Shown: positions 51,401 through 58,646 of the stretch, in pieces | How the letters are laid out: each line of letters opens with the position of its first letter | Position numbering within the stretch: position 1 is the first letter of the stretch | Origin: Anarhynchus alexandrinus | Taxonomy: Eukaryota; Chordata; Aves; Charadriiformes; Charadriidae | DNA length: 64,000 nucleotides | Assembly: GCA_008711295.1 (NCBI GenBank) | Contig: VUYV01000045.1 | Coordinates: 4,333,147-4,397,146 of the forward strand | Direction: 5' to 3' | Program-made: the position numbers and the translations under genes | The notes under the pieces: model-generated | The model's input: the letters and a program-made list of their open reading frames with translations, nothing else | What the model was told of the DNA's origin: nothing | Databases searched by the model: none

Positions 51401-54092
51401 CTTGCATCTTGGCTTACACAGCAAAGAAATGTGTGTGTGGACCACAATGGAGCTGCAACGTGTTCCAACAGGCCCCAAATCTGGATAATTAGGGGGCAGA
51501 GTTGCAGGACTACTGTGGTGCATCCCAGTAGATAAATCAGCCAGGAATTCAGACAGAAGTTCTCAGAATATGTGTGCCCAGTTAATGAATAAAATAGGTC
51601 CAAAGTCATCATCCAGTCTTAAGAACCAAGGTGAGGTCTTCCTGTATCATGTATCATACCATTATTGAATTCTGCAAGTCACATTCTTTGACAGCTCTGA
51701 TGATAATTTACTCACTTACCCAGACCACCTCAGCTATGAGGGTTTTTTTTAATCCTGCAAATAATGTCTTTCTTTTCCCTATTTGTCTTTATATTCCTGA
51801 AAAATGCTACACACTCTTGCTGGCTCCACAGGTTTCTCTCTTCGCTTATTTACTGATTTCTGTTCTCTGTTCCATGCTCACACCCCACCTGCAGTTCATG
51901 TAGACGACTGCTTTCCTTCTGCAGGATTTTCTTGCTGTCCATCCCAAAATTACGCAAATCTACCTGGTGTCTCTTCTTCTTGTTTCTTCATTAATTGTGG
52001 TAATTCCACTCTCTTCTTCTCCTCCTCTTCCTTGCTGCGTGCTATCAGACATGGATGTTTGGCAGTTCCCTGGTTTCAACATAATTGTGCAGCCTCTCTC
52101 TAACCACCTTGGGCTGCTCCATGGGTTAAGCTGATGGTTTCATTCTCACCCGCACCCTAACTTCAACTTGATGTGTAAAAACTAAGTTCTGCCCTCTTAC
52201 CTCGTCTCATTCACTATAGCTGACAGTTGCACGAGGCTTCCTTCTTACCTTACTGCAACATTCAGGTTCTTCAGCTCCTTTCTTCCAGATGTTCGTGAAT
52301 TCATTCTTTCCTTTCTGCCTCCACATGTGGCATCCCCGCCTCTTGTCATGGTTCTGCAAACATCTCCTGCCTCCAAGCGGCACTTTCCACTTTCCACTGC
52401 TTTCTTCTTCATCCCACGTGAAACAGTCACTTTTTCACAATTCTTACCTCTCACATTTCAAGACTCCATGCAATTTCCCCATCTAGCTTTCATCTCCATA
52501 CCCATTCCTTCTAACTACCTTCACACTGCTCAGCCACTGTCTTTTCTGTAGTTCTTTTTTTAGCACCTTCAAACCAATCCCGTATTCTTTCAGACTGCTC
52601 CTTAAAACCTATAATTTTCATCAGACAGGAAGCACAAAGTGATGAAGGCAACACGGACCAGATTGATGGCCTTCTTAAGGTGGGAGGAAGGGGAGAAAAT
52701 TGTTCATCTTTACATCCTTTTCTCACTTTGCTCAATCTCTATAAGGGATCCAGAGTCCCAGCCCTTTTTAAAAGCAGAATAGAGGGTCAAGGACACTGAT
52801 GACCAAAGCATAAACACTTTTAGTACAAATGATAGCATTTATGTTCAGACTGTTTGGAACCAACCTGAAATGTTCACACATTTCATTAACTGTCCCAGCA
52901 GTCTAAATGCAATTTATAACCATCAGTGGACAAAGTCAGGCAGTTCCCCAGTAAAGCAGGTAGCAAATAAATGTAACAAATTCACAGAGGGACAAATCGA
53001 AGTATGGAGAGTTTGCATTTCTTGTTTTAAGTCAAAGACAGTGGCAGAGACAAGTTCAGAAGCCAGCTATGCTGAATGCCATAGCCTGGTAATTAGTGAA
53101 ACACTGTAAAGACAAGTGATGTCACATGTCAACAAACAAGCCCTTTACTTCTAAATATCGATGTGTACAATACTAACCACACACATCAATACTTTCATGA
53201 TTCTTCAGCTCAGGCAGAGGAACACAGGTTCTAGGAGAAAATTTTTTTTGGAAATCATGGAGTTCTTTGACTCCTTCATAAAATGACAAATGGTATAATT
53301 TTAAGCTACAGATAATTATTTTACTTACTTGACTTGTATTCGATCTAGATTTATAGAAGATCAAGAATATTAGAAAGAACACCACTAGAAACATAATCAG
53401 ATGCAGCACAGAGGTGTTAATCGTGGTTTACTCATGATTTTTGAAACACAAATTCTGGTTAATACCAGTTACTAAGCATTTTGAAACATGGTGTCTTCCC
53501 CAGTTTTATGTTTGTGCCATTTGTGAATGTGGTCTGTGTGATAGCAGTGGGATCTGTACGATCCCAGTGCTGGTACTTTTTGATACCCTGAAATGGATGC
53601 TTTGATTGAAATTGATTTGCTTGGGTGTCCCAAAACATCTAATTTTTCACTCAAAATTTCTCATATTATACTGCTTTAGACAGCAGACCTTGACTCAAAA
53701 AAACAGGTTAATCACTAACTTAAAAAAATTCTGCAAACAATAAGTAGGAATCGTAGGAGTCACATTATTTGCAGGGAGCATCAAAATACTTAAGGATATG
53801 ACCAGAAGTCAGATGATGTATCCATGGCAGGAGCAGTTACAGAACACAAATCTCTCAACTCCAACTTTTTTGTCAACTGGCCCAAATTACCTCTCACACT
53901 CATCAGCTTTGTCTCCTCATACCTATTTATACTACATGGAAACAATGCAACAGTGGCTTTATCACCCACGTTTAGTGCTTAGGAGCTAAATTCTAGGTAA
54001 CGTGTTATCACCTTGCTCAGGCATTTCCTTCAGCACTCCCCTTCTTATCAGCTCCTCTCTGCTTTGTCTTGTCGAAATCTTCCTTTCCAACA
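15474..54092 (-). CDS. PHACTR2: PHACTR2, phosphatase and actin regulator 2 (5'-incomplete, 11 coding exons)
   Basis: Seen: eleven exons on the minus strand join with compatible phases at every junction to 577 complete residues plus a stop. In order they give an N-terminal RPEL repeat ([18 protein letters not shown]); an acidic linker; a Pro/Lys- then Ser-rich region with a polyproline stretch; the motif [10 protein letters not shown] followed by ten Asp; three C-terminal RPEL repeats ([45 protein letters not shown]); and the C-terminus ending RFHRP. Known: PHACTR proteins bind G-actin through RPEL repeats and the catalytic subunit of PP1 through the conserved C-terminus, coupling actin pools to dephosphorylation of cytoskeletal proteins. 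The sequence fits PHACTR2 better than PHACTR1, 3 or 4 ([34 protein letters not shown]). Human PHACTR2 is about 634 residues; the first roughly 75 residues, including the KPWKWRKKK basic region, lie beyond the right edge. No frameshift or internal stop was seen. Confidence 0.95.
15653..16564 (+). mobile_element. CR1 LINE, copy 3, with long intact ORF2 C-terminal frame
   Basis: About 910 bases. The element is truncated just before the reverse-transcriptase active-site block, which here reads [10 protein letters not shown] rather than the usual F-A-D-D, so one catalytic Asp is Asn. A single open frame continues through [53 protein letters not shown] and [13 protein letters not shown] to [18 protein letters not shown] and stops at 16475. 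It is followed by the CR1 3' UTR and the tail CCATTCTATGATTCTGTGAT. It is non-autonomous because of truncation and the active-site change. Its intact frame suggests it is younger than copy 5. It lies antisense inside PHACTR2. Confidence 0.96.
18796..18810. repeat. Poly-T tract
   Basis: Fifteen T in a row inside the PHACTR2 last intron. Confidence 0.85.
20106..20182 (-). CDS. PHACTR2: PHACTR2 exon: C-terminal PP1-binding helix region
   Basis: This exon is 77 bases, phase 0 in and leaving after two bases of Arg (donor GTGGGT, acceptor TTTATTAG). It encodes [20 protein letters not shown] then SRQFT, essentially identical across PHACTR family members. It follows the PP1-binding segment and leads to RFHRP. 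Confidence 0.95.
20183..22789 (-). other. PHACTR2: PHACTR2 intron with GC donor
   Basis: Begins GCAAGG directly after AAG and ends TTATTAG, so it is a GC-AG intron. It contains CR1 copy 4 (22187-22500). Otherwise nothing recognised. Confidence 0.82.
22187..22500 (+). mobile_element. CR1 LINE 3' tail, copy 4
   Basis: About 310 bases, 5'-truncated at almost the same CR1 position as copy 1. It encodes [40 protein letters not shown] and [16 protein letters not shown] small deletion after FKA shifts the frame before the normal ORF2 stop. The tail is CCATTCTATGATTCTATGA. It lies antisense within PHACTR2. Confidence 0.95.
22790..22927 (-). CDS. PHACTR2: PHACTR2 exon: third C-terminal RPEL and PP1-docking segment
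   Basis: This exon is 138 bases (46 codons), phase 0 at both ends. It encodes [16 protein letters not shown] (RPEL) then [20 protein letters not shown] and [10 protein letters not shown]. In PHACTR1 the equivalent L-R-F, Y-V-E-V, Arg and Trp elements form an extended RVxF-type PP1 docking string; the same residues are present here. The end is set by homology (LTPADK joined to AAIRKEL) and requires a GC donor: AAG followed by GCAAGG. No GT donor fits at this point. Confidence 0.95.
22928..23956 (-). other. PHACTR2: PHACTR2 intron between RPEL exons
   Basis: Donor GTGATG, acceptor CTTACAG. No gene or clear mobile element seen. Confidence 0.85.
23957..24018 (-). CDS. PHACTR2: PHACTR2 exon: linker between RPEL repeats
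   Basis: This exon is 62 bases, entering in phase 1 and leaving in phase 0, after acceptor AAAACAG and before GTGATG. It encodes [20 protein letters not shown], the charged helix that joins the second and third C-terminal RPEL repeats. It matches PHACTR2 closely. Confidence 0.95.
27939..27958. repeat. Poly-A tract
   Basis: Twenty consecutive A on the plus strand inside a PHACTR2 intron. No retrogene body was recognised upstream of it. Confidence 0.85.
29569..29600. repeat. Short tandem repeat of TAATTGCC(AGCC)
   Basis: A 12-base unit, an 8-base partial unit, then the 12-base unit again, in direct order. A local duplication. Confidence 0.85.
30262..30317 (-). CDS. PHACTR2: PHACTR2 exon: second C-terminal RPEL
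   Basis: This exon is 56 bases, between acceptor TTCTCACAG and donor GTAAGT. It encodes [18 protein letters not shown], a complete RPEL core (R-P-x-x-x-E-L) expected to bind one G-actin. Both split codons (Arg in, Gln out) close correctly with the neighbouring exons. Confidence 0.95.
30318..32529 (-). other. PHACTR2: PHACTR2 intron (2.2 kb)
   Basis: Donor GTATCA, acceptor TCTCACAG. A T13-A10 palindromic run followed by (AAAAC)n lies at 32257-32301. Otherwise nothing recognised. Confidence 0.85.
32257..32301. repeat. T-run/A-run palindrome with (AAAAC)n
   Basis: Thirteen T followed by about ten A, then four AAAAC-type units. It is low complexity, can form a hairpin, and probably varies in length. 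Confidence 0.85.
32530..32686 (-). CDS. PHACTR2: PHACTR2 exon: first C-terminal RPEL
   Basis: This exon is 157 bases, acceptor TTTCCTCAG and donor GTATCA. It encodes [40 protein letters not shown] and [11 protein letters not shown]. The R-P-S-K-K-E-L core is the RPEL signature, and [20 protein letters not shown] separates PHACTR2 from PHACTR1. The IRRRDTLA basic segment precedes the repeat. Confidence 0.96.
32687..34893 (-). other. PHACTR2: PHACTR2 intron (2.2 kb)
   Basis: Strong donor GTAAGC and acceptor TCCTCAG. No gene or repeat recognised. Confidence 0.85.
34894..35096 (-). CDS. PHACTR2: PHACTR2 exon: acidic Ser/Asp region
   Basis: This exon is 203 bases, with acceptor ATTAACAG, entering in phase 2 and leaving after one base of Ser. 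It encodes [20 protein letters not shown], a Ser-rich stretch, [12 protein letters not shown], then ten Asp (nine GAT plus one GAC), then [15 protein letters not shown] is a recognisable PHACTR2 motif. The pure Asp run replaces an Asp/Glu mixture in the human protein as I recall it. Runs of Ser-Asp look like casein-kinase-2 type sites (inference). Confidence 0.93.
35097..36354 (-). other. PHACTR2: PHACTR2 intron (1.3 kb)
   Basis: Donor GTAACA, acceptor ATTAACAG. Nothing else recognised. Confidence 0.85.
36355..36904 (-). CDS. PHACTR2: PHACTR2 large central exon (Ser/Lys- and Pro-rich)
   Basis: This exon is 550 bases (182 codons plus split codons), acceptor ATTTTAG, donor GTAACA. It encodes [40 protein letters not shown] and [10 protein letters not shown], then a polyproline stretch ([20 protein letters not shown]), then an acidic Ser/Thr-rich tail ending GEDTK. 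It corresponds to the long, poorly conserved and probably disordered middle of PHACTR2. The prolines could bind SH3, WW or EVH1 domains (inference). The open frame has no stop, and junctions to both neighbours are in phase. Confidence 0.93.
36905..40553 (-). other. PHACTR2: PHACTR2 intron (3.6 kb)
   Basis: Donor GTGAGT, acceptor TTATTTTAG. Open frames of 132-135 codons on the plus strand (37443-37841, 38654-39061) have no recognisable similarity and look like chance. Confidence 0.82.
40554..40790 (-). CDS. PHACTR2: PHACTR2 exon: Pro/Lys-rich region
   Basis: This exon is 237 bases, acceptor TTATCCATAG, donor GTGAGT. It encodes [60 protein letters not shown] and [16 protein letters not shown]. 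It aligns with the PPKPRPKPKPKKSPVPPK and KQAPVPPPKPASRN blocks of human PHACTR2. The repeated P-x-x-P/K motifs suggest SH3-type ligands (inference). Confidence 0.94.
40791..50958 (-). other. PHACTR2: PHACTR2 intron (10.2 kb)
   Basis: Donor GTAAAT, acceptor CCATAG. The longest internal intron in the window. It contains an A-rich run at 46436-46466. Plus-strand frames of up to 144 codons (47450-47884) show no known family. No CR1 copy was seen here. Confidence 0.8.
46436..46466. repeat. A-rich low-complexity tract
   Basis: Fourteen A, then CCAAACC, then nine A and CCCC; simple sequence within an intron. Confidence 0.8.
50959..51117 (-). CDS. PHACTR2: PHACTR2 exon: acidic linker after the N-terminal RPEL
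   Basis: This exon is 159 bases, acceptor TAATTTCAG, donor GTAAAT. It encodes [40 protein letters not shown] and [26 protein letters not shown] is diagnostic of PHACTR2. The second half is less conserved. Confidence 0.95.
51118..54011 (-). other. PHACTR2: PHACTR2 intron (2.9 kb)
   Basis: Donor GTGATA, acceptor TTTCAG. It includes a pyrimidine-rich block on the plus strand (about 51770-52560). No gene recognised. Confidence 0.82.
54012..54092 (-). CDS. PHACTR2: PHACTR2 exon: N-terminal RPEL repeat
   Basis: This exon is 81 bases, acceptor TTTCTTTAG, donor GTGATA. It encodes [20 protein letters not shown] then KEMPEQ. The R-Q-S-R-E-E-L core is the N-terminal RPEL of PHACTR proteins, which in this family works with nearby basic residues in actin binding and nuclear import. 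The first codon is completed from an upstream exon outside the window (expected Val). Confidence 0.96.
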
Positions 54093-54419
54093 CTAAAGAA
54101 AAAGCACAGTTAAGAATAGATTTATTCTCGTACTGCTGATGCTTGCGAAAAATGTAGATTTTATTTTTTTTTTAAAGAAACCCTGAGAAATCTTGTTTCC
54201 TCTGATTCTGCAGGAGAAGCGGTCTGGGTTTTCATGGATGCTCTCTGAAACTATTCTCCCACAACTTCAGGCACAGAAGCAGGGATTCACCTGACCCGAT
54301 GCCTTCAGCTGAGCGAGGCTCCATGAGGTTTCCTTTACAGTCAATGGAAAAAGGTACTTCCAGAGTGAAAGTGAACTCATCCTAGCACAGGCATTTAATA
54401 TGTAAAAGCACCTCTTTAC

Positions 54420-54480
54420 CATTGACTGGGGTGACTAGCTCTGCTGGAGATACCTCCGTCTGCTTTGTAGGTGTTTTGAG
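54420..54480 (-). other. Possible cryptic, poison or alternative exon upstream of the RPEL-N exon
   Basis: A 61-base segment is flanked by a good pyrimidine-rich acceptor (TTTGTCTCTCCCAG) and donor GTAAAG. One frame is open and reads LKTPTKQTEVSPAELVTPVN, leaving after one base, the phase required by the exon at 54012-54092. However, 61 bases is not a multiple of three, so inclusion between the normal exons would shift the frame and reach a TGA near the end of the 54012-54092 exon. It may be chance. Confidence 0.25.
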
Positions 54481-55399
54481 CTGGGAGAGACAAATTCTGC
54501 TTAGAGCAACTCACAGAGTAGCCTTTATGATGTGCAGACACTTTTAAAAGAAAGAAAAAATAGCCTTAAACAGAAGCTAGAAAGTTATGTTCTAAAAGGG
54601 AACAACATCCTCATCCAGGCTGGTTGGCTTTCATGGAAAAAAATGCAGCATCCTGTTTTTTAGGTTAAAAAAAAAGAAGCATACAACACAAAAAAAGATT
54701 GTGACATGAAACATTTTAATTATTATGTTTACTTCCCATGGGAAAAATGCTAAATAGCTTTACAGGGAAAAGCATTTGCAGATGGCAAAATAGAGTAACT
54801 CCCCACTGCACCCCACCACCAAACCCATATAGTTTTGGTCAGTGATCTGGGAAGCCAGTGTAATGATCCATGGAACCATGGTGCATGGTCCATAAAACGT
54901 GAGCATCACTTCTAAAGTCCTATATTCACTGTTAAGAAAAGTTAATCTCCCACCCTGATTCTGTTTACATACCCCAAGCGGCATTTGGAGCTCAAGCTGA
55001 GGGCATGTGGCAAAGCTTCAGCTGTGCTGGACTTCATCCTATTAATGCTATGGGATAGGGTTATTTATCTCATCAACTAATTCAAACACTCTGGTAATCC
55101 AATTACTCTCTAGGTCCAGTCTAATTGCTGTATGCAGATTAAATACTGCGAGAAGTATTGTCAATCTCACTTGCGCCAGCCCAGTTGGAGTGAACAGCCA
55201 CACGGTGAAGTGAAGGCTCCTGTGAAGGCGCGGAGAGAGGCAGTTTGGTGCTTCTGAGAAATTTACCCTCCAGGCACAGCAGCTGATAAACTGTCTCTCC
55301 CCACAGCAGGTAACCCCGGCTGCTGACTTGCAACCAGGCTGGCTGAACTCAGATGCCTGAAGGCATCGCTGCTCACAGCTTCCCACTCCCCTTCTCCGA

Positions 55400-56271
55400 C
55401 AGGGAAGGGGATGGCAGAACAGAAGATGAAGCAGAGGGCCACACTGCCATCCAGTGTGACCTGGACAGGCTGGAGAGCTGGGCAGAGAAGAACCTAATGA
55501 GGTTCAACAAAAGCAAGTGCAAGGTCTTGCACCTGGGGAGGAAGAATGCTAAGCACCAGTATAGGTTAGCGGTGGACCTGCTGGGAAGTAGTTCTGAGGA
55601 GAAGGATCTGAGGGTTCTGGTAGATAGTAAATTATCCATGACCCAGCAATGTGCCCTTGTCGCCAAAAAGGCCAATGGAATCCTGGGCTGCACAGGGAAG
55701 AGTGTGGCCAGTAGGTCGAGGGAGGTCATTCTCCCCCTCTACTCCGCACTGGTGAGGCCACAACTGGAATACTGTGTCCAGTTCTGGGCTCCCCAGTTCA
55801 AGAGGGACAGGGAACTGCTGGAGAGAGTCCAGCGTAGGGCAACTAAGACTATTGAGGGATTGGAGCATCTCCCATATGAGGAAAGGCTGAGAGAGCTGGG
55901 ACTCTTTAGCCTGGAGAAGAGAAGGCTGAGACCTTATTATGGCGTACAAGTATCTAAAGGGTGGGTTGAAGGAGGATGGAGCCAGACTCTTTTCAGTGGT
56001 TCCCACTGACAGGATGAGGGGCACTGGGCACAAGTTGGAACATAGGAAGTTCCGTTCAAATACATGGAAAAACTTCTTTACGGTGAGGGTGACAGAGCAC
56101 TGGAACAGGCTGCCCAAGGAGGTTGTGGAGTCCCCTTCTCTGGATATTTTCAAGACCCGCCTGGATGCAGTCCTGAGTAATGTGCTCTAGGCAATCCTGC
56201 TTTAGCAGGGGAGTTGGACTAGATGATCTCTAGAGGTCCCTTCCAACTCTGAAAATTCCATGATTCCGTGA
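55400..56271 (+). mobile_element. CR1 LINE, copy 5 (older, frameshifted, different subfamily)
   Basis: About 870 bases. It encodes the ORF2 C-terminal region ([80 protein letters not shown]) up to about 55930. A small deletion shifts the frame there, and it resumes as [18 protein letters not shown] and HWNRLPKEVVESPSLDIFKT to a stop near 56190. Its 3' UTR and tail (GAAAATTCCATGATTCCGTGA) differ from the other four copies, indicating another CR1 subfamily. The 5' limit is approximate. It lies antisense within the PHACTR2 intron. Confidence 0.94.
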
Positions 56272-58544
56272 GTGTGGCTGCAGACTCTCTGTGTAAGCCA
56301 GCCTCCCTGGGGAGAGAGTGGTAGCCTGAACTCAGATCAGGTTAGACTGCCTTGGGACCTGATCCTAAACTACACAGCAGCTCTTCCAATTTTTCCCCAT
56401 TACTTTTTAAGGTATACACCTTGCAAGTGTACGTCACACATGTTACTGGCATGGCAAACAAAGCACAGGAGCATGCAAAGAGTTTTTCATGTGGGTGAAT
56501 ATATATATTCTCTTGTTATTATTTCAGCTTTACAAGTATAATTTACTTCCTACTATTTTTCCTCTCTGCTTCCTTTTTACACCTCTTTTCTTGGGGACAG
56601 TGAAATTAGATGATCTCTCATATATTTATTTGTGGGACTTAAACCAATACCACTTGAAAACAATGATGCTCTTTCCACCAGGTTCAAGAACATTGAATCA
56701 GACCCCCCTTCAATGTCTCTCTCTAGTTTTCACAACGATATATTTTTTCAGTTCTACAACACTGAATTAACATCTGTATCGAATTAATTATCACAGAAAA
56801 TGTCAATTGGCATTAAAAGACATTAACTCCTTACACTTTTACTGGAAGACCTCAAAGCATTTTATTAACATTACATAGGTTTCATAACATCCCTTAGACA
56901 TAACTATCTCCATTTCACAGATTAGAAAATTTATTAACAGATAAGAAGCTTAAGCCCAAATCCTTCATCATTTGAAATGCTAGCCATGAGTGGTGTTTTT
57001 ATTTAAACTGATTAAGCTCAGTTAACTCAGCTTGAAAAGAAAATTTATTTAAAATATTATTTGGCCCATGGAAAGAACATTAGAAATCATGCTAGTATTC
57101 ACTATGAGTATCAACTCCTTCAAAGAAAAAGGCAGAATTTTAATTTAAATCAAAGTGACCAAAAATATGTGCCCTTGTATAACAGGAATGAGTAGCCTGT
57201 CTACTTATGAACCTATACTGGGTGCTACTTAGGCAGGGTGGACTCGTCATTGTAATTTATTGCTTATTACAGACTTTGGACTATACACTACATTTCACAT
57301 TTACACAGTCAAGTATTTTCATTATCACAGCCCAATTGCACTGAGCTTTAAGGGTCTCAAACTACCCCCGCTGAGCTAATCACATTTGACTGCTGTTATG
57401 TTTCAGTAACCTCTCTTAAAATAAGAGAGTTACAAAGTCAAGCATTCAGAAGCCAGGAAATGTTTGAATGAAGGTTGATGGGTGTGCAGATGGTAGAGCT
57501 TTTATTTGCCTGTTATGTATTTTACCTTTGCCATCCCTGCCTCCTTTAGGATACAGACCACACTGTGTTCAATGAACGGTTTCTTTGCCTGAATTTTTAA
57601 CTGTACCTTTCAACCTGGTACCCAGACCTCATTTGAGGAACAACCTAAACCTTCATTTGAACAGAAAATTCTTAGTTTTCCCAATCGTCAGCCCAGCAAC
57701 TGAGTGAATCAAAGACAACATGTTTTTCTCCTTGATGCCCATGGGAGAGATGCTAAGGTGTTATCATGACTGTATAGATAGGATATAGCATAGAAAGATT
57801 AAGTCATATTATCAAACATGCTGACATTTGTTACGTGTTCAATTTGAGGTACCTTTTCAGGTGTAATTTCCCACATTAAAATTGTGATAAAACAAACAAA
57901 AAAACCAACCCGAAGCATAGGAATTCTAGTTGAATTGCCTACTTACGGTTCAAAATATTGAATCAACAGAAGTGAAGCTATGAGCATTGGCCATCTGCTG
58001 CTGAGTTAATGATATAGACAACTGTAGAAACAATTATCATCTACCTGAACCACCTAAGATGGGTGTCACTATTTGCCGCCTTAAAAATAATTAAGTCTCC
58101 TGAGTTCAGTACAAGGACAGGACTGTAGTTTGGTGCTTCCACCACTGTCAGGCTTGGCATGCTCCCTCCTCTCACCACCTCTGTCATGACTTCATCATCT
58201 GGGTTTTTCTCCTTCGCTTGAAGGAGTTTAAGCTTCTCATCTTTGGTTTCCAGACCTACCTCTCTGCTCTTCCTTCTTCTTCTAGTAGAACTTGCTACAA
58301 TACACAACCCATTTTCTTCTCCCATAAGCACCACTTTGTCTATCTATTCCTGCTGATCATTGCTTCTGCAATCTCTGATCTTACAAGTTGTTAACCTGTT
58401 CCTCACTCAGGAGTAGATGACTAGTACTGTCCTGGACCAAATAAATACAATAAATACTGTTAGCTACCCCAACATTAGGGGGACATCCTTAAGCTGAGTG
58501 ACCAGTTGATCTTATTACTACAAATCTTTTCTGTCATATGTGTA

Positions 58545-58646
58545 TATAGTAATGTGTGTGTATATATATCTGCGAATATATGTATCTTAACATATGTCTA
58601 TGATATATATATCGATATATATGTGTATATACAAATGTGTGAATAT
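58545..58646. repeat. Degenerate (TA)n/(TG)n repeat block
   Basis: About 100 bases dominated by TATA, TATG and TGTG words, including several runs of TATATATA. A decayed dinucleotide microsatellite. Confidence 0.8.
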
